The notes: a model not told the origin generated them from the sequence alone. A stretch of DNA of 64,000 nt from Tumebacillus permanentifrigoris (GCF_003148565.1 NZ_QGGL01000010.1:115669-179668), one strand, 5' to 3'; shown: positions 1-8,247, counted from the first letter of the stretch. Numbers and translations are program-made.

Positions 1-54
1 CTGAAACAGCTCACGCGCCTGTAGACGGGCTTCCAAGTCGGACATCCAATCCAT
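1..54 (-). CDS. 5' end of a leftward gene of unknown function (partial)
   Basis: Only the first 18 codons are inside the window, beginning MDWMSDLEARLQ. A strong Shine-Dalgarno AGGAGG (complement of 64-69) lies 9 nt before the ATG at 54. An in-frame ATG two codons earlier, at 60, would leave only 3 nt of spacing, so 54 is preferred. The predicted N-terminus is acidic and amphipathic with no signal peptide. The product cannot be identified from this fragment. Confidence 0.55.
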   Translation of the reverse strand, partial: MDWMSDLEARLQARELFQ

Positions 55-280
55 CCACATACACCTCCTCGCTCGATAGTGTGTCGCAAGCGGTTCTATT
101 TTACAACGAGGTTACGTACATTGAGATAGGTAGTGACTGGAGTGAAAGTTTAAGTTAATTTTTACGTGATTTGAGGTTGAATTAAGTGCTTGATTTGCCC
201 GCTTGTACATGCTATATTGTTCGTGTAGACGAAATAATCACAAAAAACAGAAAAAAGACATTTTTTAGGGGGTTTCAAAA
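55..280 (+). promoter_or_regulatory. Divergent intergenic region with the promoter of the peptide-binding lipoprotein gene
   Basis: A good sigma-A type promoter is visible: TTGATT at 190-195, a 17-nt spacer, and TATATT at 213-218. The 5' leader is about 55 nt and ends in the ribosome binding site AGGGGG just before the ATG at 281. The remainder of the gap is AT-rich and probably carries the promoter of the leftward gene, but nothing convincing was found for that strand. Confidence 0.6.
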
Positions 281-1927
281 ATGAATGCAAAGAAATGGGT
301 AGGTATCGGTCTTGCACTGACCATGCTCTCCAGTGTAGCGCTTGTTGGTTGTGGCTCCAAAGATGAAACGAAAAACGGCGATGCTCCGAAAGCTGCTGAT
401 AAGCAAGAGATCAACCTGTCCCTGGGCGACGAAATTCCGTCCCTGGATAGCTCGAAAGCTACGGACAACATCGCGTTCAATATGCTCGGCCAAGTTATGG
501 AAGGTCTGACCCGTATGGACAAAGACGGCAAAGCCATTCCGGGTGTCGCAAAGGAATGGAAAGTTTCTCCGGACGGCCTAACCTACACTTTCACCCTGCG
601 TGACGACTCCAAGTGGTCTGACGGTACGAACGTTTCCGCAAAAGACTTCGAATACGCTTGGAAACGCACCCTCGATCCGAAAACCGCTTCCCAATACGCA
701 TTCATGCTCGCATGGGTCAAAGGCGGCGAAGAATTCAACCAAGGTAAGGGCTCCGTTGATGAAGTCGGCGTAAAAGCAAAAGACGACAAAACTCTCGAAG
801 TTGTCCTGAAAAACCCGGTTCCGTTCTTCGCAGAGCAGATGTCCTTCCCGCTGTTCTACCCGCAAAAGAAAGCGTTCGTAGAATCTGCAGGCGCGAAATA
901 CGGCGGCGACGCAGACAAAGTTCTGTTCAACGGTCCGTTCAAAATGACCGCTTGGGTACATGAGCAATCTGCAACCCTTGAGAAAAACGACAACTACTGG
1001 AACAAGGCTTCCGTCAAACTGGAGAAGGCGAACTACCAAGTCGTCAAAGACTCCGGCGCACTGGAAAACCTCTACCAAGCAGGCCAACTGGATCGCATCG
1101 GCCTCGTTCGCGACCAAGTAGACCGTTACAAAGACTCCAAAGAATTCGGCACCGTTCCGGAGTTGACCAACGGCTACATCCAGTACAACGAAAAAGTAAA
1201 AGCGCTGACCAGTGCAAAGGTTCGTAAAGCTCTGACCTACGCAATCGACGGCGATCAATATGCTGACATCGTTTACCACAACGGTACCAAAGGCGCGACC
1301 GGCTTCGTACCGACCGGTACTTCCAACGGTAACGGCGGCGACTTCCGCGCAGACAACGGCGACCTGATCAAGCGCAAAGACAACGCTGGCAAAGCAAAAG
1401 CTCTGCTCGCAGAAGGCCTCAAAGAAGTGGGCCTGTCCGAAATGCCGAAAATCAAGTTGCTCTCTGACGACGGCGACGTCTCCAAAAAAGCTTCTGAGTT
1501 CCTCAAAGAACAATGGCGTCAAAACCTCGGCGTTGATGTTGAAGTCGAGAACGTTCCGTTCAAGTTGCGCCTGAAGCGCACCACCGACCGCGATTACGAT
1601 ATGGTTGTCTCGCTGTGGGGTGCTGACTACAACGATCCGATGACGTTCCTCGACATGTGGGTCACGGGTGGCGACTTCAACGAAAACGGCTACTCCAACC
1701 CGAAGTATGACGATCTCGTTCACGCTGCACAAAAGGAATCCGATTCCAAGAAGCGTATGCAAGCTCTGTACGATGCAGAGAAAATCCTCATGGAAGATAT
1801 GCCGGTTGGCCCGATCTTCTTCCGCGCATCTGCAGTTATCACCAAACCGTACGTCAAAGGCTGGGTTTCCCATGTATCCGCTCCGTCTTCCGACCTGTCC
1901 GGCGTTTCCATTCAAGGCAAAGAGTAA
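281..1927 (+). CDS. Peptide ABC transporter substrate-binding lipoprotein (OppA/DppE family)
   Basis: A 548-residue extracellular solute-binding protein that captures oligopeptides for an ABC importer. The N-terminus is a lipoprotein signal: a basic start, a hydrophobic core and the lipobox LVGC with Cys24 as the lipidated residue, followed by a polar Lys/Asp/Glu-rich linker. The mature part has the layout of SBP family 5: an early EIPSLDSSKATD segment, the DGLTYTFTLRDD stretch and an aromatic-rich C-terminal lobe. Length is normal for OppA (about 540-550). It has its own promoter and terminator and no adjacent oppBCDF permease/ATPase genes, so it is an orphan receptor that must share a transporter or serve in peptide sensing. 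The substrate is not readable from sequence. Confidence 0.93.
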   Translation: MNAKKWVGIGLALTMLSSVALVGCGSKDETKNGDAPKAADKQEINLSLGDEIPSLDSSKATDNIAFNMLGQVMEGLTRMDKDGKAIPGVAKEWKVSPDGLTYTFTLRDDSKWSDGTNVSAKDFEYAWKRTLDPKTASQYAFMLAWVKGGEEFNQGKGSVDEVGVKAKDDKTLEVVLKNPVPFFAEQMSFPLFYPQKKAFVESAGAKYGGDADKVLFNGPFKMTAWVHEQSATLEKNDNYWNKASVKLEKANYQVVKDSGALENLYQAGQLDRIGLVRDQVDRYKDSKEFGTVPELTNGYIQYNEKVKALTSAKVRKALTYAIDGDQYADIVYHNGTKGATGFVPTGTSNGNGGDFRADNGDLIKRKDNAGKAKALLAEGLKEVGLSEMPKIKLLSDDGDVSKKASEFLKEQWRQNLGVDVEVENVPFKLRLKRTTDRDYDMVVSLWGADYNDPMTFLDMWVTGGDFNENGYSNPKYDDLVHAAQKESDSKKRMQALYDAEKILMEDMPVGPIFFRASAVITKPYVKGWVSHVSAPSSDLSGVSIQGKE

Positions 1928-1940
1928 TCTCGTTCGACCA

Positions 1941-1975
1941 GAAACCTCCGCTTCGCGCGGAGGTTTCTTTTTTTG
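1941..1975 (+). terminator. Rho-independent terminator after the peptide-binding lipoprotein gene
   Basis: Stem AAACCTCCGC / GCGGAGGTTT with a short TTCGC loop, followed by CTTTTTTTTG. Confidence 0.9.
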
Positions 1976-2004
1976 TATACTTATAGCGAAGGGAGTCGAT
2001 CAAC

Positions 2005-2178
2005 ATGGTCGTGAAAGTCTCGTTGCAGATGAAGGATGGAAGTTTTCAAAAAGCTCGCGTCACCGATTGCGAGACGGTGGAGGAAGCGATTGAATTTATG
2101 AAAGAGATGCGCCCAGGCGTTGTCGAGGTTTTTGAAGGCTGGGACCGAGCGGAGTTGTGGGAACGGCAAGCACCCTAA
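2005..2178 (+). CDS. Small hypothetical protein (57 aa)
   Basis: An ORF of 57 codons starting MVVKVSLQMKDGS and ending WERQAP. A plausible Shine-Dalgarno AAGGGAG (1989-1995) lies 9 nt before the ATG. The gene is bounded by a terminator on each side, the downstream one overlapping its stop codon, which supports a real monocistronic gene. The product is soluble and acidic (a Glu-rich middle, EEAIEFMKEM), has no signal peptide and shows no motif I recognise. Confidence 0.6.
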   Translation: MVVKVSLQMKDGSFQKARVTDCETVEEAIEFMKEMRPGVVEVFEGWDRAELWERQAP

Positions 2179-2196
2179 GCAAGCGGGTGCTTTTTT
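2168..2196 (+). terminator. Rho-independent terminator overlapping the end of the 57-aa gene
   Basis: Stem AAGCACCC (2168-2175) / GGGTGCTT (2185-2192) followed by a T run. The left arm includes the last codons of the small gene. Confidence 0.85.
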
Positions 2197-2260
2197 CCTT
2201 TTTCCTTACATGCTTGTGTGAGATGAAATTACTTCATGAAATTCCTTAATTTAACAGGTG

Positions 2261-2289
2261 TTGACATTGCGAATCGCGAATAGTACGTC
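2261..2289 (+). promoter_or_regulatory. Candidate promoter of the GGDEF protein gene
   Basis: A perfect -35 hexamer TTGACA at 2261-2266 is followed 17 nt later by a poor -10 (TACGTC). The repeat-like GCGAATCGCGAA lies inside the spacer. Only the -35 is convincing. Confidence 0.35.
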
Positions 2290-2366
2290 TAGAGCTGTTC
2301 TACGAAGTGGAAATCCTACATAAAGGTAGTGAAAACGTTCGGAGCAATGGGACGGGGGGAGTGGGG

Positions 2367-4508
2367 ATGGTCAAAGCCAAAGCGTGGTACCGCATGGGCC
2401 ATCTGTTTGAAGTGTTGCTGATCGTAGCGGGGTTGCTGTTTTTGTTGCAGCATCCGCTTCAGTTCACGTCAGACACAGGTCTTGTTGTTTTGTTCGGTAC
2501 AGCCTTGATCGCGTTGTCGGTGGTGTTTCCAGTGACGTTGCCGTCGATGTTGATCTCGCTGGAGTTGGTGTTCACCTTTTACTTCGTGATCACGTATGAC
2601 CTCGCCACGGCGCTGTGGGTCAATTTCTTTGGCGAACTGGTGGGGACGTTGCTCGTCGTCCACAAGTCGCGCAAGATCGCGGTCCTCACGAATCCGATGT
2701 TGAAAGTGATCTGTTTGATGGCTGGATTTTTCGTTTTTGCGCTGGTGGAGCCCACGTGGAGCGCCACGCACACCGAGAGCTCTCTGAACTTGTTGAAACT
2801 CTTGCTGATCGGCACGGTGTTTTTCGTCTCGAACCATCTGACGCTGCATGTACACCTGTACTTGCGCACACGCCACTTCTCGTGGCGCAGTTGCTTGCAT
2901 GCTGTGATGTGGGAATCGGTGATTTATCTGGCGGTGTTCCCGCTGGCGATGATCGGGAACTTGCTGGAGCCGCAGATCGGCCTCTACACGCTGTGGGTGC
3001 TGGGCGTTCCGGTAGCGGTCGTCACAGGCGTGATCCGCACCTTCAACCACCTGCAATGGTCGAATCGCGTGAACTACGCCTGTATCAACCTCAGCACCTC
3101 CAAGGAATTGGGCACGATCTTCCACAAGACGTTCCAGATCGCCCGAGAGTTGACCGACTCGCCGCGGGCGATGATGTTGAAAAAACAGCCGGACGGGTCG
3201 TTTCAAGGGATGGATCGCGCGGGGGTGCTGGTGGAGAACATCCGGCATCCGCTGCTCGAACGCGCCGTATCGGAACAGGCGGTGCTGTCTGTTTTGAAAG
3301 CGACAGAGGCGGAGAACTTGTTCCCGGAGTGGGAGGTGCGCTCCTACATCCTCGTGCCGCTGGTCGGCAAGACCAAGGTGTTCGGGGTGATCTGCATGGG
3401 CAAGCCGAACTCCTATGGGTTCAAAGCGGATCACCAGAAGCAACTGGGTTTTTTGGCGAATCAGGTCTCGATCATCATGGACCGCAATCATGTCTACGAA
3501 GAATTGGAGCGGGCCTCGATCACGAACCAGTTGACGGGGCTGTACAACTACCAGTATTTCTATGAGCAGTTGGATATTCAATTTCATGCGGCAAAAGTGA
3601 TGGGTGAGGACTTATGTCTGATCATCTTTGATATTGACTATTTTAAGAAGTATAATGATATCTATGGGCACATCGTCGGCGATGAAGTCTTGCGCCAAGT
3701 CGCGATGATCGCCAAGTCGGTCTGTGAACAGAGCAATGCCATGCTCGCCCGCTACGGCGGCGAAGAGTTTGTAGCGATCGGCCGGATGACCGTATCAGAA
3801 GGATACGCACTCGCCGAAGAGGTGCGCTTGAAAATCCAAGACCATCAGTTCGTCTACCAAGAACATACGGTGAAAAACATCACGATCTCGGTCGGTCTGG
3901 CGCATCTGCACACGCATGATGCCTTGTCGCCGAACGATCTGTTGGAGAAGGCTGACCAGTCGTTGTACTGGGGTGCCAAGGAGATGGGGCGCAACCGGGT
4001 GGCGGTGTACTGCTCCGAGTTTGACCAGCGGCTGTTTGTCGACAGCTTGACCGGGTTGCACACGATCTACTACTTGCGTCGCAAACTGCGTTCGCTCTGT
4101 GAAAACCAGAACCACTTTCCCATGCATTTCCTCTTGGTCGACATCCTGGGCATGCGGACGATCAACGATCGGCACGGCTTTGAAATCGGCAATCGCGTGC
4201 TGATCGACGTGTCCTATTTATTGAAAAACACGATGCGCGGGGATGATCTGATCTGCCGCTACATGGATGACGAATTCCTTGTCGTCGTCAAAGGCACCCC
4301 CGAGGCCGATCTCGGGATCATTCGCAAGCGGATTCACGATGCATTCGCCAAGCACCGCTTCCCCAGTGTAGGCGAGGTCTCCGTCGATCTGACGGTGGTC
4401 ACGCTCGGGCATGCAGACGAGGAACCGTTCCTGTTGGAGCGCATCGACACAGCTCGCCGCAGCTATTCCCGCGAGGCCGCTGCTGTTGTGTTCCGGGAAA
4501 GTAAATAG
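2367..4508 (+). CDS. Membrane-bound GAF / tandem-GGDEF signalling protein (probable diguanylate cyclase)
   Basis: A 713-residue protein when started at the ATG with a good purine-rich site (GGGGGGAG, 2354-2361); an upstream in-frame GTG at 2307 lacks one. Order: a membrane region of about six helices (residues ~10-230), a GAF-like sensor domain (~245-380), a first GGDEF domain with intact signature GGEEF (~464-468) and upstream metal-binding residues in FDIDYFKKYND, and a second, divergent GGDEF domain in which the signature is MDDEF (~633-637). The first domain should make cyclic di-GMP from two GTP. The second is probably catalytically inactive and regulatory. No EAL or HD-GYP phosphodiesterase domain is present. 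The input signal is unknown. Confidence 0.85.
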   Translation: MVKAKAWYRMGHLFEVLLIVAGLLFLLQHPLQFTSDTGLVVLFGTALIALSVVFPVTLPSMLISLELVFTFYFVITYDLATALWVNFFGELVGTLLVVHKSRKIAVLTNPMLKVICLMAGFFVFALVEPTWSATHTESSLNLLKLLLIGTVFFVSNHLTLHVHLYLRTRHFSWRSCLHAVMWESVIYLAVFPLAMIGNLLEPQIGLYTLWVLGVPVAVVTGVIRTFNHLQWSNRVNYACINLSTSKELGTIFHKTFQIARELTDSPRAMMLKKQPDGSFQGMDRAGVLVENIRHPLLERAVSEQAVLSVLKATEAENLFPEWEVRSYILVPLVGKTKVFGVICMGKPNSYGFKADHQKQLGFLANQVSIIMDRNHVYEELERASITNQLTGLYNYQYFYEQLDIQFHAAKVMGEDLCLIIFDIDYFKKYNDIYGHIVGDEVLRQVAMIAKSVCEQSNAMLARYGGEEFVAIGRMTVSEGYALAEEVRLKIQDHQFVYQEHTVKNITISVGLAHLHTHDALSPNDLLEKADQSLYWGAKEMGRNRVAVYCSEFDQRLFVDSLTGLHTIYYLRRKLRSLCENQNHFPMHFLLVDILGMRTINDRHGFEIGNRVLIDVSYLLKNTMRGDDLICRYMDDEFLVVVKGTPEADLGIIRKRIHDAFAKHRFPSVGEVSVDLTVVTLGHADEEPFLLERIDTARRSYSREAAAVVFRESK

Positions 4509-4542
4509 TGTGAATGTTGCAAGAGAGGATAGGTCGATCCAA

Positions 4543-5316
4543 GTGAAACGGATGAAAGTCAAAGTGCTGGGGCACCAGTTGTCATTGTATGTCGTAGAGG
4601 GTGAAGGCCCGTTGACCGGACTGTTTCTGCACGCAGTCGGAGGCACGAGCAAGATGTGGGCGTACCAGATGCGACACCTCAAATCATTCGGGCGCATGAT
4701 CTCTGTCGACATCCCTGGTTTTAGCGGGGACAAAATGCCGGCAGGGATCTCCAGCCTCAGCCAGTACGTCGAGCTGATGACGGGCGTGCTGGACGAATTC
4801 GGTGTGGAGCAGGCGGTTTGGGTCGGGAACTCGCTAGGCGGACGGATCTCGCTGGAAACAGCGGCGAAGCACCCGGAGCGTGTCGCCGGCTTGGGTCTGC
4901 TCTGCACAGCGGGTGTGTGGCTGGGGGAACAACGAGAGAAGATGCCCACCGAAGCTCCCAAGGAAGAGTTTGACAAGGCGGTGTTCTACCAGCCGGAGAA
5001 GTTTAGCATGGTCGTGACCGATGCAGGCAAGCGACAAAGTCTGGAGTCGCGACGTCGGTATGAGCTGTTGGCCGACCAGACGGAGGACATGAACTTCCGC
5101 GACCGTCTGCACGAGATCGACGTGCCGACACACGTCATCTGGGGCCGCCATGATGGTGTGATCCAGGTTGAGGTGGGCGAATACATCGCGAACCACATCG
5201 CAGGGGCGAAGCTCCTGGTTCTGGAAGAGGCTGCCCACATCCCGCAAGTGGAACAACCGCATGCGGTCAACGCGGACTTGGACGAGCTGTTCCAAGCGGT
5301 TCGTGAGCGGAGGTAA
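4543..5316 (+). CDS. Alpha/beta-fold hydrolase
   Basis: A protein of about 257 residues with the nucleophile elbow GNSLGG, an oxyanion-side HAVGG segment, the acid in WGRHDG and the catalytic histidine in AAHIPQVEQP, i.e. the Ser-Asp-His triad of the alpha/beta hydrolase superfamily, closest in style to MhpC/BphD-type C-C or ester hydrolases. It begins a few tens of bases after the GGDEF gene and may be co-transcribed with it. The start is uncertain: the GTG at 4543 has AGGATAGG about 10 nt upstream, while an ATG at 4552 and a GTG at 4510 are also in frame. The substrate is unknown. Confidence 0.8.
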   Translation: MKRMKVKVLGHQLSLYVVEGEGPLTGLFLHAVGGTSKMWAYQMRHLKSFGRMISVDIPGFSGDKMPAGISSLSQYVELMTGVLDEFGVEQAVWVGNSLGGRISLETAAKHPERVAGLGLLCTAGVWLGEQREKMPTEAPKEEFDKAVFYQPEKFSMVVTDAGKRQSLESRRRYELLADQTEDMNFRDRLHEIDVPTHVIWGRHDGVIQVEVGEYIANHIAGAKLLVLEEAAHIPQVEQPHAVNADLDELFQAVRERR

Positions 5317-5320
5317 GCCA

Positions 5321-5356
5321 AAAAGAAGCCGTTCCCTCTGGGGGCGGCTTCTTTTG
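5321..5356 (+). terminator. Rho-independent terminator after the hydrolase gene
   Basis: Stem AAGAAGCCG / CGGCTTCTT with a C/T-rich loop and a TTTTGTTTG tail. Confidence 0.85.
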
Positions 5357-5424
5357 TTTGCGGGGAGGGTGTGGTACGATGTGGTGGAGAGAATTTCGAC
5401 AGACGAAGGAAAGGACTTTTTCCG

Positions 5425-6321
5425 ATGCCATCTATCTATTCCTTGCTTTTGCTCTTTACCAGCTTGCTCTGGGGCGGCAACTTCGTGGTCGGGAAGCTTC
5501 TCGTCGGGCATGCGTCGTCGATGACGCTGACCTCCTTGCGCTGGATCATCGCGGCTGTTTGTCTAATACCGCTCGTCTATTGGCGCGAACGCAAGCTGTT
5601 GCCTGCGCGCCGCGCCTTGGTGCCCTTGCTCATGATGGGGGCGACGGGTGTGGTGCTGTTCAACCTCTTCATGTTCTGGGCGCTGGAGCGCACCTCCGCG
5701 ACCAATGTCGGCTTGCTTTCCACGTTGAATCCAGTCTCGATCGCTGTCTGTTCGTTCCTGCTCCTGCGCGAGCGCTTGCACCCGTTGCAAGGGCTGGCGA
5801 TGCTGGTCTCGTTGACGGGCGTGCTGGTCGTGCTCTCCGGTGGCGATCTCTCGCGCTTGCTCGATCTGCATTTCAACGTCGGGGACCTCTGGATGCTGGC
5901 AGCCGTGGCGATGTGGGGGCTGTACTCGGTGTTTGCAAAATTGGCGATGCGTGACGTGTCCGCGATGATGTCGACGCTCTACGCTGGCGTCTTCGGGGTG
6001 CTGATGCTGTTGCCGTTCAACTTGTCAAACTTCACGATCCAGGAGCCGAACGCCGTGTTTTGGTGGTCGATTCTCTACATCGGTTTGCTGTCTACCGTCG
6101 GGGCGATGGTGTTCTGGAACATCGGGGTGCAAAAACTCGGCGGGACTGCGGCAGGGATGTTCTTGAACTTCAACCCGGTGTTCACGGCGGTGCTCGCCTA
6201 TTTCCTGCTCGGGGAGCAATTGTCGTGGATTCAACTCGCCGGCAGTGCGCTGGTCATCCTCGGCGTCTATGCGTTTTCCCGCGCCGGACGACTGCTTCTA
6301 CGGCGTGAAGCTGGCGCGTAG
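5425..6321 (+). CDS. EamA/DMT-superfamily transporter (RhaT/YdcZ-like)
   Basis: A 298-residue, strongly hydrophobic protein with about ten predicted membrane helices built as two repeats, the pattern of the drug/metabolite transporter EamA family. Family hallmarks are visible: the early LLWGGNFVVGK segment, helix 4 with ALERTSATNVGLLSTLNPV, and the second-repeat counterpart GGTAAGMFLNFNPVFTA followed by LLGEQLSWIQLAGSALVILGV. The start is the ATG preceded by GAAGGAAAGG about 11 nt upstream. Likely a metabolite or amino-acid exporter in the cytoplasmic membrane. The substrate cannot be predicted. Confidence 0.88.
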   Translation: MPSIYSLLLLFTSLLWGGNFVVGKLLVGHASSMTLTSLRWIIAAVCLIPLVYWRERKLLPARRALVPLLMMGATGVVLFNLFMFWALERTSATNVGLLSTLNPVSIAVCSFLLLRERLHPLQGLAMLVSLTGVLVVLSGGDLSRLLDLHFNVGDLWMLAAVAMWGLYSVFAKLAMRDVSAMMSTLYAGVFGVLMLLPFNLSNFTIQEPNAVFWWSILYIGLLSTVGAMVFWNIGVQKLGGTAAGMFLNFNPVFTAVLAYFLLGEQLSWIQLAGSALVILGVYAFSRAGRLLLRREAGA

Positions 6322-6344
6322 GATGGTAGCGGGAGGTGAGCGCG

Positions 6345-6626
6345 ATGTTGCGGAAATGGCTGCGCAAGGTGATGACCGGGCTGGCCGCATTCCTCATCGT
6401 CTGCGTGGAGGCGCTCGGGTCGGCCAACCTCGGGTATTCGATGGGGCCGTATCTGCCCCATTACGGCTGGACCGATTACGGGATGCGCGTGCAGATGGAG
6501 CAGGAACAGGAGCAAGTCCGGCAACAACAAGCGGCCCGGCTGGAAGGCGAGATCCACGAAGACCAACTGCGTCGGGACGCACGCCAGACAGATCGTGGGC
6601 GCCCCGAGGGGAGCTCCGTCGGGTAA
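6345..6626 (+). CDS. Small single-span membrane/secreted protein with Gln/Glu-rich tail
   Basis: 93 residues. The start is the ATG with GGGAGGTG just upstream. The N-terminus is basic (MLRKWLRKVMTG) followed by a hydrophobic segment ending near ALGSAN, so it is either a signal peptide with a possible AxA-like site or a membrane anchor. The rest is hydrophilic: an aromatic Tyr/Pro segment and then a Gln/Glu/Arg-rich, probably helical tail. It follows the EamA gene closely and may be co-transcribed. No known family is recognised. Confidence 0.6.
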   Translation: MLRKWLRKVMTGLAAFLIVCVEALGSANLGYSMGPYLPHYGWTDYGMRVQMEQEQEQVRQQQAARLEGEIHEDQLRRDARQTDRGRPEGSSVG

Positions 6627-6628
6627 TC

Positions 6629-6672
6629 GAAAAAAGCATGCATCGCTCCAGAGGAGCTGTGCATGCTTTTTT
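6629..6672. terminator. Bidirectional terminator between convergent genes
   Basis: A long hairpin with arms AAAAAAGCATGCA (6630-6642) and TGCATGCTTTTTT (6660-6672). It has a T run on both strands, so it can end the rightward small membrane gene and the leftward peptide gene. Confidence 0.88.
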
Positions 6673-6721
6673 GAGCAAATGGAGAATTGATGACCCGAGA
6701 AAGTCACTCGGGCCTGCTCAC

Positions 6722-6850
6722 CTAGTCGAGCTTGACGATGCCTCCGACCGGATCTCCGCCATAGAAGATGGCTTGGTGTTGAGCGGTCGGCAGCAGAGCA
6801 CCGAGCGTGATTGCAGCAGCCAACAGAGTGAGAGCAAGTACTTTTTTCAT
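6722..6850 (-). CDS. Exported pro-peptide, candidate Phr/NprX-like signalling peptide (42 aa)
   Basis: A 42-codon ORF on the complement strand whose ATG overlaps the stop codon of the upstream XRE-TPR regulator by 4 nt (ATGA), with the purine-rich site AAAGGGGAT inside the regulator's last codons. The product has a classic export signal: MKK, a hydrophobic Leu/Ala core, then PTAQHQA, followed by a short C-terminal stretch ending GGDPVGGIVKLD. This is the architecture of the pro-peptides of RRNPP systems (Phr, PapR, NprX, AimP): Sec export, extracellular trimming to a 5-10-residue C-terminal peptide, and reimport by an oligopeptide permease to bind the cognate TPR regulator. The mature form is not determinable here; the C-terminal residues are the best candidate. 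The bidirectional terminator lies about 50 nt downstream. The short length lowers certainty, but coupling, signal sequence and context all agree. Confidence 0.8.
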   Translation of the reverse strand: MKKVLALTLLAAAITLGALLPTAQHQAIFYGGDPVGGIVKLD

Positions 6851-8133
6851 AGATAGATCCCCTTTCCTCGTAGATAATTTTGAATAGCGATTTGTGACTG
6901 TTCGAGAACTTCGGTCGATGACTTGTAATCATCCATCCGTTTGTACAAATCGCTAAGATGTAGACTGGCTTTGTTGTACTCTTGCAAGGCTTCTACGTGG
7001 AAAAACATCTCGATTGCTTTCTGTGCATCCGGGATCGCCGATTGGATGTCATCATGAGCGGAGTTGAAGAGCGAGCGGACGTAGTAGCACTGTGCATGAT
7101 AGACCGAATCAGGTTCGCAATTTTGAAACGCCAAGGTGATGTGCTGCTTCGCTTTTTGGAAGTCTTGGAGGTGGATGAGCAGCTTGGCGATCTCCGCGTG
7201 GGAGTTCGATGTATAGCTCTCAAATCCGTGTTCCGTGTATTCCTGCAGACATTCTTGCAACGTGTGCAAAGCGCCCTCATGGTCGCCTGTTTCGCTGCGC
7301 AGAATGGCGAAGTTTTCCTTGATCTGGATGGAGCGGCGAACTTGATTCAGATTCTTAAAGATGGTGATCGCTTGTTGGCAGTAGTCTTCCGCGAGTCTGA
7401 ATTCTCGTTTGCCATAATAGGAACGGCCCAGACCTAGGTAATTGGTCGCCAAGTGGTGGAGATTGGAGGAACCCTCCACAAGCTTTTGCGATTCTGCGAA
7501 CAGTTCAAGCGACCGGTCGAAGTTTCCCATGTGGTTGTAGACCATCGCCAAGTTCGTGGCGACTTCTGCATGGAGAAACGGGTCAACGTCTTCCAACTCT
7601 TGAATGACCTCATGGGCCTTGTGCCAGTAGTGGAGCGCAAGGGCCATGTTATTGTGTTGGAAAAACACATGACCTAGTTTTGACATGGAGGAGACGTAGG
7701 ACAACTTGTCATCTTCACGCAACGATTGATGCATGACGCTCTCCAACATTTCAATCGCTTCTTGGGAACGATTCAACTTGGTGTAGCATGTCGCAAGGTC
7801 CATTTTGACTTCCAAGTTGTCTTCCTGCGATTGGAGGAGCATTTCCAAGATCGGTACTGCATTTTGCGGCTCATTCGCCAGCAGGAACGTCTTTGCCAAC
7901 TTGTGAGAGGTCGTCTGTTCCAGATACGACTCTCGTTCTCGGGTGTCCAAAAAGTAGTCAAGTTGCACATCCAACCGTTCGGCAATCTGACACAGGAGTT
8001 TGTAGGAAGGATTGATTTTGTCAGATTCAATCTGGGAGATTGCACTGGCGCTGACCAATCCTTCTGCGAGCTGACCTTGGGTCATTTTTTTTGCCAAGCG
8101 CCGCTGTCGGATCTTCTGGCCAAGAGAAAGCAT
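6847..8133 (-). CDS. XRE-family HTH regulator with C-terminal TPR repeats (RRNPP-type peptide receptor)
   Basis: 428 residues: an N-terminal XRE/Cro helix-turn-helix (about 4-62; GQKIRQRRLAKKMTQGQLA and ISQIESDKINPSY are typical) followed by about 350 residues of tetratricopeptide-like helical repeats rich in A..Y...G and L..Y...G positions. Length and layout match the RRNPP receptors NprR and AimR and differ from Rap, which lacks the HTH. The start has TTGGAGGA upstream. A TATAAT -10 lies on the complement of 8169-8174 with a weak -35. The gene is translationally coupled to the exported pro-peptide downstream and is divergent from fixABCX, so it probably senses that peptide and acts at the shared intergenic region. 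The targets are inference. Confidence 0.87.
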   Translation of the reverse strand: MLSLGQKIRQRRLAKKMTQGQLAEGLVSASAISQIESDKINPSYKLLCQIAERLDVQLDYFLDTRERESYLEQTTSHKLAKTFLLANEPQNAVPILEMLLQSQEDNLEVKMDLATCYTKLNRSQEAIEMLESVMHQSLREDDKLSYVSSMSKLGHVFFQHNNMALALHYWHKAHEVIQELEDVDPFLHAEVATNLAMVYNHMGNFDRSLELFAESQKLVEGSSNLHHLATNYLGLGRSYYGKREFRLAEDYCQQAITIFKNLNQVRRSIQIKENFAILRSETGDHEGALHTLQECLQEYTEHGFESYTSNSHAEIAKLLIHLQDFQKAKQHITLAFQNCEPDSVYHAQCYYVRSLFNSAHDDIQSAIPDAQKAIEMFFHVEALQEYNKASLHLSDLYKRMDDYKSSTEVLEQSQIAIQNYLRGKGIYL

Positions 8134-8204
8134 GGCATGTCCTCCAATTATCTTGCTCTTCTGTGCCCATTATACGGGCAAAGTATCTAAAAACGGAAGC
8201 CAAA

Positions 8205-8247
8205 TCATTTACTAAATTTACTTATATTAAATGAGTTCGGTTACAAT
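8205..8247 (+). promoter_or_regulatory. Operator-like dyad and candidate fix promoter in the divergent region
   Basis: The inverted repeat TCATTTA (8205-8211) / TAAATGA (8228-8234), spaced by 16 nt, includes a direct repeat of ATTTACT (8207-8213 and 8216-8222). A possible rightward promoter has TTACTT (8218-8223), an 18-nt spacer and TACAAT (8242-8247), so its -35 would lie inside the dyad. This is the natural place for the divergent TPR regulator to bind. No binding evidence exists in the sequence itself. Confidence 0.45.

Noticed and set aside
6847-8133. Rap phosphatase
   Set aside because: It has an N-terminal XRE DNA-binding domain, which Rap proteins lack.
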